NCBI GenBank assembly: GCA_030272155.1
Contig: CP126203.1
Location: 2,976,001 to 3,040,000 of the forward strand
Direction: 5' to 3'
Length of the DNA stretch: 64,000 nt
Source: Tetradesmus obliquus
Taxonomy: Eukaryota; Chlorophyta; Chlorophyceae; Sphaeropleales; Scenedesmaceae
Of this stretch, positions 1 through 13,555 are shown piece after piece. A model generated the notes under the pieces. The model did no database searches. It was not told where the DNA came from and saw only the letters and a list, made by a program, of their open reading frames with translations. The position numbers and the translations under genes are program-made. How positions within the stretch are numbered: the first letter of the stretch is position 1; the number at the start of each line of letters is the position of its first letter.

Positions 1-59
1 GCAGGTCGTCACAACCAGCGCCAGCTAGTATGCGTTTGTTGGTATGGCTGGTTTTAGAC

Positions 60-805
60 ATGAAGCACGTGTCTGTCGCGCTCGTCCAACTGCTTTTGGC
101 TCTATCGTGCAGCATGCGAGCTGCCCTTGGGATGCAAACTGTTGCGGCTGCTTGTGGCAGCGTCCATTCGGATAATCACAGCCTGGTCATGCTAAAGCAG
201 TCCTGACAGAAAACAGCAGAGTACATTTTTGCGTGTAGAGAACCCTTGCACTGCCACACAACCACTGGAAACCTGACAGACGTGCTGCTTTTCTTGCGCT
301 TTGCGGCTGCTACGCTTGCTGTGGCTGCCGTGTTGCTGTTGCTGCTGCCATCTCCTGCAGATGCCCTGACTTAGGGCCCCTCAACTTCATTTGCCACCTT
401 GGAGAGATCCTAGGTGGGTCAACTCGATGCCTTTTTGGTCTCAGGAGAGGCCAATGACAGGCGCATATATGTTGTTTTGAGCCTATACAGAGAGCGTTGA
501 GTCAGAAAATGCCCGCTAAATTTTGGCTTAAATGTTCCAGGCGCTAGCGTCCTGGGCCAGCGCATAGCGTCCTTAGCACACGTGCCTGTAGACCGCAAGC
601 ATTCGTCAGTTACACTGTTAGGCACGGCGGCTGCCTAACACCGTCAGTGTCTGGTTTGCCTTGAGCCACGTGTCATGTCTGGATGCTGCAGATGATGCAC
701 TCAAGAGCATTATGCAGTCTGTTGGCTTGCCACCGATCGACGAGTGGCTCCAGAGCCTCATTGCGGTGAGCGCTGCTGCACCAGCACCTACAGCAGCAGC
801 AGCAT

Positions 806-881
<76 letters not shown>

Positions 882-3800
882 GCAGCGCACCAGATGGAGC
901 CGCCGCCGCCGCAGCAGCAGCAGCAAATCATCTGCACAGCCGCAGCAGCAGCAAATTATCTGCGGCATGCCGCATCACCATACAACAGCATATATGAGAT
1001 GCAGCCTGCCCCAGCAGCAGTGCTAGCAGCAGCGACAGCATAGTACTACTACAGTATATCTCTGGCGACTTGGTCTGGTGTATTTGATGTGAAGGCAACC
1101 GGCGGGCCTGCTAACAGCACCTACAGCAGTGTTTGCTGACGTGCACTGCTTGTGTTGTGCTTGCAGGAACTGGGCATACCAACCTTTGGCGACATCAAAA
1201 CAGAATTTATGGCCGAGGTCAACAACACCGTGATGCCCAGCGTGACAAGCGCGCTGCAATCGTTCGAAAAAGCCTACCTCGGTAATCTGAAGAACGCGAC
1301 GTCTTTGAGGTAGGTTTGAACACTGGCGATTGACCCAGTGACAAGTACCAGCATTGTACCAATGCACGTTCATACCTCGGAACCTTCTCAGGGCCACTGT
1401 CACCAGATGCCTCATGTTGTGATAACATTGTTATTGTTACTGTTAGGTGCGACACCTACCATGTGCACATGTGCGATCTGGTAACCACACTGCGTACATG
1501 TGGTTGCTGTTGGGCGCTGGTTTAGTGTAGTAGTACACACTAGTGTGCCTAATCTACATCCTGCACTCAGAGAAGTGGCTTACCTACAATAGGTCACAAA
1601 TGCAAGCCGCGCATGCTGCCAAGTTCGACAACAAAGTGGGCTCACAAGTGCCTGTTGTGCTGCTTGTGCAGCTACTGGATGGGCAGCTTTGAGCCGCGCT
1701 TTGTGGAGACTGGAGTGACACTTAACCGGGCCATAGGCGAAGACGGCACGTGAGTTGGAGCTGGCTCGAAGTGGTCAGGCATGACATTCTGATGATGTAG
1801 ATGCACAACAACAGCTAGCCATGCTGACATGCGTGACATATATACCCGACATAGATGCGCTGTGAGACAGGCGCATAGTGGCTTCATACTGTGCATGACC
1901 AGCACATTGGCAGTATATGTAGCAGCAGCAGGTCAGCGGTCCTTTGTTGCAGGCCACACGCGTGCTTGTATCTGCGGTGCACAAGAACGCAGCGGCTGGT
2001 TCTGTACCTGTCTCTTTGCTGTTACAGCCTGCAAACTTCACAGACCCAAAGAGCCAGCAAAAGAAATATTGTATTCTCAGCAGAGGTTGGTCATGAACTT
2101 GCTTTGCTGTTTCATTGTGCCACTACACTACTGTTTGTGCATAACAGATATGATATACTTCTGCAGGGTGACCATCTCTTGCCAGGATGGGGCGTATCCA
2201 ATTGTTGACACAGCCACGCGCAAGCTGGGCAGTTGCAGCAATGAGATCTCTGGGAGAATGCGCTACCCTTGCACAAACGCCGCAACATGCGGCGTCAACT
2301 ATGCAGGGTAAGTTTCCTTTATCAGCAGATGTTAGCATTGCGTCACCTAGCAGAGGCGCCACGTAGAGTGTCTGGCAGAGCAAACAAACCTGGCGCTAAA
2401 CTAATCATTAGCAAGTGCTGAGTGCAATTGAGTGACAGAATCACTCCATTTTTTGACTTGCAAGTCAATCTGCAATTGCAGATATGAAGCAGCGCTTCCA
2501 GGTGCACACGGTGGAGCGTTGGCCTTGTCCTCCTGCTGCTTCAGTGATGTTCTTATGCACTGCGCTCGTGCCCTGCGGAAAAAGAGGCACTCCTCCTACT
2601 TGCCGTACTGAAGGGCTGGGGTTGACTGCACAGCACTGTAACAGCAACTATACATTTACTACATGCATGCGCTGGCATAGACCGCCTCACTAGGGCACAC
2701 ACTTCGCAGTGTTAGCTGCACTTGACAACTTCATTGCACAACTCTGAGACACCTGCTCTACACATGCATCTGTGTATGCCGCAGGCTCGATACTCTGTGC
2801 ACAGCCGCGGCCAACCCTGCCCCGAGTGACTCCACCACCACGGCAATCCTGAGCGATTTTGGGCTGTCTAGTGTGCCTGGGCATGATGTGCTGCTGGTCA
2901 TGTTCTACTGCGTGGCCCTAAAGTAAGTAGCCAAGCATGTGCAGCCACACACACCAAAGGGCATGACAGCACGGTAACGCTCGACTAGCTACTTTTTGCG
3001 CTGAGTACTGTTTGGACTGCTGCTTGAAGCAGATCAGCAGATGTAGCTGTGGCAGCACCATCATCATTAAAACTCAAGCCGAAGCAAAACTGCCATCACT
3101 CCGCATCCCACTGGAATTGCGGCTGCGGCTACAACGCATGCCTCAACCGTGCCGATGCTTGTCTGCCTTGCTTGCTGTGCGCATAGCTCGTCATTTGGCC
3201 CCTGGCCTGTGATCAGGAGTGCCACTCCAAGCTTCAGCGTGAACTACGATGCAGGCTGGTGAGCAGGATGATGTGTCAGTGGCAATGCCAGCACACTGTG
3301 CTAGTGACTAGCTGAATGCTATTTGGATTGTTTGCACCTGCAAGTTGCCAGGCTTTCTTTAGCATACACGTGTTGCCAGATTGTGCGCACTCATTGGACA
3401 TGCCGACGGAGTATGAGAATGCTGCATTTTGAAAACGATGAGTGTAGCAAGACAAACATGTCCGCAAGTTGAGCCTGCTCTGTGTTGCGATTGCAAGGTG
3501 GGGCGCGGAGGCGACAATTTCATCAACGATTCCAAATTTGGACTTCTCTTATGACACCAGCAACCCGCAAGCAGTGAGCAATGCCACCCTTCAAGCTACT
3601 GCTGCTCCCAAGATCCACACACTCACTCCAAGCATGCAGGTGCGCTGAATACGGATCAGCTGATCAGCCAGGCAGCACTGTCGATTCCAACCAATAAGCT
3701 CCATGGCAAGCGTGTGAATGTACTCTGGCTGCCGCATACCATGCACCTGTTGCAACCGCCATCTGTTGCTGCTGCTGCTGCTGCCGCTGCCGGCAGGTAC

Positions 3801-6800
3801 CCAGCATGTTTGACACTACCTCAAGCACAGTGGGCGGCAACCTCACCTGCCCAGGCGCACGCCAGCTGCGCATTAGTTACATCCAGCCAAAGTCAGTTCC
3901 AAAGTCGGTGGCAAATGCGCCTGACGGAGCTTGGGACCCCTGCTTCACTTCCTGGCCAACAGATAGCTCTGGCGTCACGCTGCCGAGCATTCCCACAGGC
4001 ACGCCGTACACAGCACAGCAGCTGGTGACACTGGTGAAGCAGGAGCTGTGCTTCTTCAAGTGGTACAGCACGTTCAATACAAGTTCGCCTGCGCCTTGGG
4101 TGACCGACCCGGCCAGCTGGACCACCGTTGGGAAGTCTGCAGTGACAGGTGTCAGGACGTCAACTGTCACGCTAGGCAGCCAACCTGGCCGCAATCAGGT
4201 GTGCTCTGCATATTACAATGCCACGAGTACTGACCTCAGTGACATCGCCAACATTGGTTGCACCACGCGGCCATTGCCGCCACCTGGATGGAGCCTGGGC
4301 ACATTCAGCTACATCGATGCAGGTGAGCATGGTAGGAGGGGTGGAGGCGCACGAAGTATCCCACCGTCACACATTTGTACACGTCCCCTTCCTCAGCTTA
4401 TGCGGGTGAACACACTACGCGTAGCTCATTCATTCAATCATGCAAGTGAACTGCCACAGCAGGGTTGTAGTGTGTACGCCACCTTCAAAGCTGCAACCAG
4501 AGGCAGACACAAACACCCACACATTGCAGTCTGTGCATGGGACTTTGCACTTAGCTATTTGCAGTTGTCTGCTGTGTACGTTCTGATCACTCAACGGCTT
4601 GCGCTCTTGCTGCTTGCCCATGCAGTGTACGGGCCAGACAACGACAACAACTTCCTGGTAAGCGGTCTCGGGCGCAACAGTGCACTGATATGTTGTACAA
4701 ATGCACAACCCAAGCAGTTGCACAGAATCCACCCAGTGCATGACCAGCACTGTTGATTACTCAACCTACGTTTGACGTATGCAAAATGATTGAGCAACAC
4801 TGACACACAGACATACACACAGCTTCGCATTGCTCTTGTTGTGCTTACAGCCTAAGCACAGCAACAGCTAAGTCCACAGCAGCACGCATATGAAAGTTGT
4901 TGCTGCTGAGCAGTGCATGTCTGCTTTTGAACGCTGTGTGTGCTGCTAGCCACTGCATTGCTGCTGTTGAACATTCAGCTGCATCTTGTCTCATGGGAAT
5001 GGTGTCCTTCAGGCTGCAGCCAACCATGCAATACTAATCGTCAATCGCACAGTATGAAAATACTACCTGCGATTCTTCTGAGAACCTGAGCATAACTTGG
5101 TGTCTTCATGCAGTGCAACGGCCTGTCACATGGAGGCCTCTGGGTGCTCACAAAGGCCTGCTACACAGATCTACAAGGCGACTTTCTGAACAGTGGGGGC
5201 ACAGTCTTCGGCTACGTTTCCGGCAACCGCGGCGCAACAACTGACCTCATATATGCCATCAACAATTACACAGGCACATGCAGCCTGTTTGAAGGGGGCA
5301 GCGCACCACTCTCCAAAAGCTTCTACCCAGGGCTTCTTTGTTGCGATTACTTCCAGTGCAGTGCTGGGTAAGCAACAGCCTCAAGCCCTGTAGCGAACAC
5401 TCTGCAGAGCTGTTCTGTCATTATACGAGCACACACTGTCCATGAGTTGCAGCTGATGCAGCCCAGCAGCCCGTTTGCAGTCGCTTGTCTGTCACCTTCC
5501 ATGCCAAGGCTGTGCAGCTGTGCCGCTTTGAGCAGTGTTGCATGCTAGCAGCTCAGCACGCTGCAGTGTAGGGCGGTTACCGTGTCCGCGACTTCAGCAG
5601 ACCAACAACAAGTTGAATTATTTTTGTATTGATCAAATGTGACCACCTGCCCTCAGGTGCCAGCCATGGTTGTTCCAGACTGCAAAGGCTGGCTGGAAGG
5701 CCATGTGTGACAATGGCTACGCCTACCCAAATACTTTTGGTGACATAATCCCAAGCAGTAGCTGGGCCACTGGAGCACCCTCCTTCACAAATGCACAAGA
5801 CCAAGCCTTCAGGACAGCTCACCGCGCGATCCGCCAGGCTGTGCTTGACTCATACAACGCGGCAGTCAAGAACACCAATGTTGCGGACGACTGCACGTCC
5901 AAGCTGCAGCGAAGCTGTAGCCAGACCAGCAACTGCAACCCAACCTCCACTGGATGCTTCCCAGAAACCCTGCAGGTGGCTTGCGTGGAGCCAAAGTACT
6001 TCAACCAGACATTTCCCACGTACACGGTAAGTGTCTTGCTGGGAAGCATTGCCAGTCAATCCATGTAACGGCCCACATCCAGAACATTTACGAGTTCAAC
6101 TTAGGTGCATATTGTACAGGTCTGTACCTAACAGTGTCAGATGCATGCTTAGATGCATGCCGTGTAGGTCTGTACCTAACCAACTCCCTCTCTAGAGAGG
6201 GACAACACCACTTCCATGCAGAACTGCCCACCACAGATGCACCCAAGCAGCGCCCGCACAGCAGAAACCAGGCTTGCAGCTGCAATGAACACATCATGCA
6301 GCACGCAGCATTACTGGCATGTTTGCGCCATGTGCTGGCTGGTTCTGGCGGGGTTGAGTGCTGTATTGTCTGCAACTTGGGCAGCTGAAGCCGTAAAGGG
6401 CGAGGCAGGCCAACGCTGCATATCTGCTGTTGTGCAGGTGTATCTGTGGGGTGATGCAGTGCCGGGATCTGACGGCCGTACAGCGTCAGTGACCTGCCCA
6501 AGCTCTCCAGGCATGGTGAGCACCACGCTACAGCAGATCTGCTCTAGAGCACATGCCGCGCCTCAACAATGGTGTTAGAACCCAGTTGGAGGCTGCATCT
6601 TGCATCTGCTGCTGTCCATCTGAATTCAGCGCTGCCTGGTGCTGTGGGTGCCTGCTTACGCTGCTTCTCCCTAGGCATGGTAAGCACTGCGTAGCATCCA
6701 CGCACCTGCTGCATCGCAGCATGACGTAGCACCTACTCACATACCAACGCAGGCTGCGCGCATCATATGCATCTGGTCAGCTTCGTGTCCTTTCCAGCTA

Positions 6801-9800
6801 GCAGCTGCAGAAGCCCTCTGAAGTTTCTGGATGACTAGTAATGTTGGTCCTGCTGCCGTGCCTGCAGGCAGCACAGCTGATGTCTGCAGCCATGGGGCCA
6901 GTTAATACCTTCGATGTGACAGTCAACGCGGGGCCCCAATACAGCACCGTTGCCTGCTCCGGCTCAACATGCAACCTGGATATCAGCTATTTTGCAAGGA
7001 CGTACGGAGGCTTGTCTTCGCCTGCAGGGCAGTTCTTGAAGGTTGTTGTGAAGTGCGCGTGCGGCCCGGGGTATCAAGCCATGACGCCTGCTGCAAACTC
7101 CAGCAGCAGCGGCAACACCACGTCATCCACCGGCTCTGCAAGCCTCACCTGCGCACCCTGTGGGGCCGGTTGGTACAGGTGCGGACCAGGCCAGCCTGGG
7201 CTATGTCAGAACACCACCACAACACGATGCTGCAGCCAGCGAGCACAACACGATGCTGCAGCCAGCGAGCGCATCACTCATCACTGCTTGTCATGCTGCA
7301 GCGAATAGTGTGGTGCAGCTGTGCTGGCCTCGTCTGCGAACGGTTCAGTGCGTGACCTGGCGAGTTCTGACAGTGGCGACATTGGTGTTTGCAGGGACGC
7401 TAGCATGGGTGACTGTGCGCCCTGTCCGTTGGGGTATCACCAATCTAATCAGGGCCAGGTGAGAGGAATGATATGATCTGATTTGGGAGGAATGATCGAT
7501 CTGATCAGGGGCACGTGAGAGGGCCAGGTGAGAGGAATGACGGAGCTGCATGTATCGGATACATTCTGGTGGGCGTTGATGATCCTGCAGCAGTGCTTGT
7601 AGCAGAAATGTGCTAAGCCATGCACATTTGAGAGGTACAAAAGCACCCTTCAGGTAATTACCACAAAGCTACTGCAGCAGCACCCAGCGCCACAGGCATT
7701 CAAGTGCAAAAGTTCATGTTTAGCTCACGCTTGCAGAGTGTGAGCCTGCCTTGCGCATCCATGATTACTACACAGCCGGTGCTCCCCCAGGGCTGTTGTA
7801 TGAGTAACTTTTGCAGCACACCCATGGCACAGCACTGACGTGACTGCACAAGATACTCTGACCACAGGGACTGCATGCTGCTGCGCAGCAGTATGCTTGG
7901 AAGCACTGCTGGCATCCTAGCACGTCAGTTGACTCCACGTAACAAATGTGCGCATGTTGCTCCATGCAATGCAGACTGCGTGCCTGCCTTGCCCAGCTGG
8001 TGCATTTGCCAATAAGACCGGCACCGCCAACTGCACCTTGTGCGCGGTTGGGACCTTCAGCACAGCTGTTGCTGCTGGCAACTCATCTCTGTGCCAGAGC
8101 TGCCCCATCAACACATACACAAAAAGCAACGGATCAACAGCATGCACGGTGCGTGCCTCATGCTGCTGCATGAGCTGCCATTGGGGTTGCCGCAAGGCAA
8201 CATGGCATGTTTCTGAAGCAGAAACGCTATGATTTCGAACATTTCTGGGGCTGTGCCACTTGCACACTTGCGGCGTCCCTGCAGCCCGCACCTGCGGTTG
8301 TAAGCAGTGCCTGTTACAGGGGCTGTAGCTGGGTGTGACTTCAAATCTTTGAACGCAGCAGCAGCTGGCAAGCTTTTGACGCAAGTTCGTTGCGAGCACT
8401 GCTCTGCAGCGACTTGGCCACAACTTGACGCCACACGCAGTGATGTTGTCAGTAGCGCATTTCGTTGTGATGTTACTCAGGAACTGCTTGAGCTGTGCCT
8501 CTGTCACTTCGGAAGGATAACAGATCGGCATCTGCTGTTCTGCTTGCAGGCTTGCGCTCTGGGGTGGTACACAAACAGCACCGGCACTGGCTCCAACTGC
8601 ACGGCCTGCGAGCCAGGAACCTACCGCGATGCAAGCATGCAGGCATGTGCAGCATGTCCGGACGGCACGTACAGCTCGCGCGGCAACAGCAGCTGCAGCC
8701 CAGTCCCACCAGGCTCCTGCGGCAGCTCTACTGATGTCAATGACCATGCAGAGCAATGTGGGTGGGGCACCTACACAAGCACTGCCAATGTGGCAGACTG
8801 CATCGTCTGCAACAGTAGCTACCCCTCTACGGCAAGGCTTGGCGCAAACGACTCCAATGCATGCACGCTGGCGAGCGAGACCTCAGTTTCAGCAGTGAAT
8901 TGGACGGACACTGCGCAGGCCGCGTACCCAAACAATTACAAAACCTACAATGCGGACTTGTGCGCAAAGTTTGTGGCTTCGTATGGCGGCAACTTCAGCG
9001 AAGTTGGCAACGGCTTCTGCAACCAGGGGCCCTACAATGTGGCACTTTGCAACTGGGATGGCGGGGACTGCTGCACAGACACATGTGTGCCTGCGGTGAG
9101 CTGTGGAGCTTGTGGGAGTGCATTGCTACAGATGCACGTGTTCCGTATGGGTGAAAGCTTACAAATAGTAGTGTTGAGCTAGCATGCTGTGTTCCGCGCG
9201 GGTAGACAGCTACTCAAGCAGGGCATTGTAAGATGCCAAGGACTGCTCTTCTCGGTTTTGTTCGTCTCCCTGAATCCTTGTTAACAGCAGCATACACCCA
9301 GGAAGCACTCCCGCAACAACTTGTGTGGCTGCCTCCTCTGCAGACCTACTTTGACTATGGGAGCAACAGCACAATGCAGTATGCAATGAGCTGTGCCACC
9401 GGCACCCTTGCCTGCTGGAAGAACATTGACGCGCTGCACAGCAGCGGCGGCTCACAGCGCATAGCAACGCAGGCGGCTGCTAGCGTAAAGTGTCTGTTCA
9501 ACACACCGGCCAAGACCAAGGGAGGTGAGTTGCAGCGAGCTTGTGCGTGTAGGTACAAGATACCAGACCTCAGCATCACAGATAGTCGCGTTTGCTGAAG
9601 CTTGAGCCTGTGCTCCTTGGTGCATAGAACAAACAAGGTAAGGAGAGGCATGGGAAGGACCTGCATGTGCCGCTGCATTTGGCACTACGTGTGGTCGTTA
9701 ACCGTCTTGGTGCTGTGAACAACGGCCACTGCAGGCCATCTGCTGCGATGAATATGCATGCAACAGTCTTGATTGACAGCGTGAATATGCATGCAACAGT

Positions 9801-12122
9801 CTTGATTGACAGCGTGAATATGCATGCAACAGTCTTGATTGACAGCGTGCTGAGCTCTGCTTTTGGATCGGTGCTTGCAGGCAAGTGTGGCACCAAAAAC
9901 ACCAGGGATAAGCGCCTGGGCAATGGTGTTTGCGATGATGACCTGAACACAGGTGAACAGCTGAAGACACGGTCACTGCTGTGGTGCTTATTGCAACTGG
10001 GGTCTCTTGTTGCATGGCAATCTGAGAACTACGACACCACGTAAAGCAATACTAAGATGGAGGATTTGAACCATGCATGCAAGCAAGCTGCAATACAACA
10101 AATGCAGCACAGCACGAGGCTGCTTCAAAGCGCGACAATGCCTCGCATTTTAAACAGCAGCACAGCTGTGACGCTGCAGCAATGACTGATTCTGAAGAAG
10201 CGCCAACTCACTGCTTGCAGGCGATGGAGTGTGTGCATACGACAAAGGCGACTGCTGCGTAGGCAGCTGCGTGCGCAACCTTGGCATCGCCCGCAGCTGC
10301 ACGCTGTACACCTTCAACTGCAGGGACCCCAGATTTGCAGGCACCAGCAAGGACATCGTGCCGCCTACACTGCCAACCAAGCTGGGTGAGCGATGCATGA
10401 GCAGGTTGACGTGCAACATGTGCCATAGTGATGCACATTTGTGGCGGGAAAAGCATAATTGTTTAGGCAGCAGATTCCTGTTGCGGATGGTGCCAGTTTT
10501 AGCACTGAATCAGGATGACGCAGCAGTAGCTGCTACATAGTTGCAGAGGTGCATGCACATGAGCCTAGCTCAGTGCTGCAGGCGTGTTGTTATGTTGGGA
10601 ATGAGACATGGCATGCACGTCAGATCCCTCTGAATACAAACAATAACACAGCAGCCTGCGGCTGTTGGACAGCCTCCATGCAGCTTGCAGCATGCATCAG
10701 CGTTGATATCGCTTGCAGCTGCTTTGTTGTGTTGGTTACATGCTGCTGCCTGCATGCGCGCTTGTGTGCCGCTTCCTGCAGGTAGTTTTTCATTTCTCAA
10801 TGCCAATATAAAGACGCGAGTTCTCGGAGCCGCTGCTGCTGTCTCCAGGAGCTCTGGCGTTCCTTACAATCTGCATGGGTACTTTTCTCAGCACCTCGCA
10901 TGAGGTTGGTATAACATTTGGTGTGCTGCATGCTCTTTTCTGCAGGTGCCCTGGTGTTCCACGCTAGGTCTCGCCTTGAGCGCAACAAGCCAATCCCTGT
11001 CGTGGCCACAGACAATGACCCCTGCTTCTCAGGCGTTGCATATGCCACAATTGTCTCCAAGGAGGACATGAGGAGGACAAAATCGTGCACCAGGCACAAA
11101 TACGAATACATTGTCAGGGTGAGTGGCAGAAGAAGGCCGTCACCTTCTCCAACCTTTTCCTACCGACAACAAACTGATGTTGTTTGAATTGCACTTCTCA
11201 GTCTAGCTGTAAATCAGCTGACCTGGAGCCTTGGCGGTGCTGCACAAGCACAGCCGGTGTGCTTGAAAACAAACAATATGAGCAAATATCCGTCGTGCAG
11301 CCAGCAGCAGTGCAACATGTACATCTGCAGCCAGTCAGCTTGTGCACAGGCAGGGCCAGCCACCTGCATCAGCTAGCATGCTGTCGGCCTGCATCCGCAG
11401 CGCAGATCTGAGTGGCACAGCATGTCAATGCATTAATGCCACCACCACCCGTGGTGCCAGCCCTTTTACCCAACTTCCTGCAGCTGACACATGTATGTGC
11501 CCGCGCCCACCTGTCTACAACCGCTGTTCACCTGCAGGCGACAATCACCGCCAAGGACCCAGCAGGCAACGAGGCCACCAAAAAAGACGTACGTGTCTTT
11601 ATGGTCGACGACATTCCGCCCTCGCTGCGCAACGTCCCATTGGCCAACACATCCGTGCTGATCCCTGGTTCTTCGTCACGCCCTCCGCTGCTGAAGCTGC
11701 TGAAAAGAAACGGCCCTATCCCTATGCTGCAGCGCGAAGGTCGCCGCCGAATGACAAAGATTGAGCTGTCCAAGGTTACGACAGCACAGCTGGCTGCGCT
11801 AGCACCTGAGAAAGCCGCTTCCATTGACGACCACCCTTGCCATGAGGACAAAGTGACGTTCAAAGAGATCAAGGGGGTGAGCCTTGTGCAATTGAACAAG
11901 GAGCTTGTGCAGGCATATGTGCCGCCTGCGGACCGCAAGAGAGTGATCGACTTCTATGCTGCCAATAGTGCAGCTGGGGCTGGCAACCAGCAGGTCAATG
12001 GTGCAGCTGTGTCTGTCAACCCTGTGCTCCGCATCTGGGCTGTCACAGATCCTGCAGGCAACTCTGACAGCGTGCTGCAGCTGCTTGCTGTGACCCCGTG
12101 TTCCAGGATGGCATTTTGCTGA
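60..12122 (+). CDS. Large secreted Cys-rich protein with GCC2/GCC3-type and Notch (LNR) repeats
   Basis: Multi-exon gene, roughly 1,500 residues. The start at 60 encodes a clear signal peptide (MKHVSVALVQLLLALSCS). Exons read by eye include 361-413, 692-765, 1167-1309, 1672-1749, 2167-2307, 2785-2922, 3217-3258, 3498-3639, 3797-4322, 4626-4657, 5114-5367, 5657-6026, 6438-6515, 6868-7178, 7395-7458, 7975-8148, 8550-9095, 9344-9524, 9881-9952, 10221-10385, 10946-11118 and 11538-12122. The exon 1 end and the phase around 1,750-2,085 are unresolved. The N-terminal half is unrecognised. Exons at 6.9-8.8 kb hold CxxC...G.Y repeats of the ephrin-receptor-like (GCC2/GCC3) kind. Exon 8550-9095 has an LNR module (CNWDGGDCC), and a second LNR is split between 9881-9952 and 10221-10385 (YDKGDCC). 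The last exon resembles a HYR/Ig-like region (DPAGN twice). Many NxS/T sites fit secretion. Role unknown; a cell-surface, wall or adhesion protein is inference. No transmembrane anchor was seen. Confidence 0.8.
806..880. repeat. (CAG)25 microsatellite in an intron
   Basis: Pure CAG run of about 25 units, preceded by a shorter interrupted run, within the intron 766-1,166 of the large Cys-rich gene. It produces spurious poly-Gln/Ser/Leu frames on both strands. Confidence 0.95.
7451..7540 (+). repeat. Duplicated exon end plus splice donor
   Basis: The end of exon 7395-7458 with its donor (GGGCCAG|GTGAGAGGAATGA) recurs about 70 bp downstream, near 7,514-7,533. It is a small partial tandem duplication across an exon-intron border. 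Confidence 0.7.
9748..9849. repeat. 33-bp minisatellite, three copies
   Basis: Three head-to-tail, essentially identical 33-bp units containing AATATGCATGCAACAG lie in the intron before exon 9881-9952. Each unit contains the palindromic core ATGCAT. Confidence 0.95.
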
Positions 12123-13555
12123 ACGCTTGCCTGTAAGCAACCTTGGAGGTTGAAGGCAGCAAGAACGACAGCCTGCAGACACAAACCGACATGTGCTGTG
12201 CAACGGCATGCCACCGCTTCCGTTGTGTTGCACAGGCAAAATGATGCAGCTGGGAGTTGCCTGACTGGTATGACAACGAGTCGGTGAAGTGGCTCCCAGT
12301 TTTGCAATTTGCTCTCTGTGTGCTACAGCAGTTGCAGTAAGATGTACTGCCTGCCGCCTGGGAAAACTTTCCGATATACCCTTTCCCACTTAAATGCATG
12401 TACTGCTTGACGCCTGTGGGTTTGAATTGCGCCTTGGCCGTGTGTTGCTAATCAAGTGGCTGCAGTCTTGATGCGGATCATGCTTGGGATGCCGTTGGTC
12501 TCAGGTGCAAGAGCTGCAGTCGATGTTGGCATCGCCATCTGACGCGCAATTCAAAGCTGCCTGTCCTGCTGTGCCAGGTCAACGTTTATCCTGGTGTTTG
12601 CGGTTGTTATGGACATACAGATCCACTGACATGCCCCTTTCTGCAGGCGCAGTGGTTATGTGCATTGGCCAGTTGGCCAGGTTGGGGTTGGTGGTGGTGG
12701 TGGTGGGGGGGGGGGGGGGGGGGGAATGGCTTCTAGATAATCTGGGTCTGCATGCCAACATCACCAAAGTAAATGTACAGGTACAATTCATGGCCTACAC
12801 ACCTTGATACATGTCGTCCAGCCCGTATGTGTGGTTGGCTTATGAACGGAGCCATGCCTGGCCTGCAACTCACGGTTTATGCATGTTTCCTTATTGTTGA
12901 TGCAGCTTCCCTGGTTATGTGTGTGTGCTTGCATCGTATAAATGCAAAATGTCAGTATGTGTGCATATGTTTATATAAAACATGGCACATATGACGTTAT
13001 ATAAGAACACATCCCATCATATACATATTTATATGATGCATCACTATGCATATGCACGCATACAGTTAATTGCTGGCACTTAGGTTTGGAAGCATCGCAA
13101 AACGTCACCTAGATGTGCTTGCTTGCTTGTTGCTGTTAACAGATGCTGCTGCACAGCATCCTTGTCGTGTGGGCTTGATTATTCGCAGATGATGCAACTG
13201 GCTTTTGAAAGAGGTTCGTTACATGTGGGTCCTGGCACCATCTTAGGCCTTTTGTTCAGCTTCCTTTTCACAAACGCACACACAGCACAGTATTGCCAGA
13301 TCATCAGCAGCACTTCCATGCATATGGTTTTGCTACTGCTGGTTAGCACAACCCCAGCAACCTGCCGTCCGGACTGTCATGGATGCATCCTAGCCTTGAG
13401 TTGGCCATGTGCTTGAAGGATTTCAGGTTCAGGTTCCACCATGGTATTTACCGGCTGCGCCACTTAAACATTACGCTGCCTGAATCATATATAAACGAGC
13501 TGCTGCCGCAGCAGGGTATGCACACATGTATTGGTGCTGAGGTTTGAGTCGATTT
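12123..13555. other. Intergenic, no supported gene; poly-G run
   Basis: This is the 3' flank of the large Cys-rich gene. No convincing exon chain was found on either strand. It contains a (GGT)n stretch leading into a run of 20 G at 12,705-12,724, and an AT-rich stretch near 12,950-13,060. Confidence 0.6.
12705..12724 (+). repeat. G20 homopolymer
   Basis: Twenty consecutive G preceded by GGTGGTGGTGGT. The strand is G-quadruplex prone. Homopolymer length may also be a sequencing artefact. Confidence 0.9.

Noticed and set aside
618-1043. Poly-Leu, poly-Ser and poly-Gln reading frames
   Set aside because: They are the six frames of a (CAG)n intron repeat; the real exon ends at 765.
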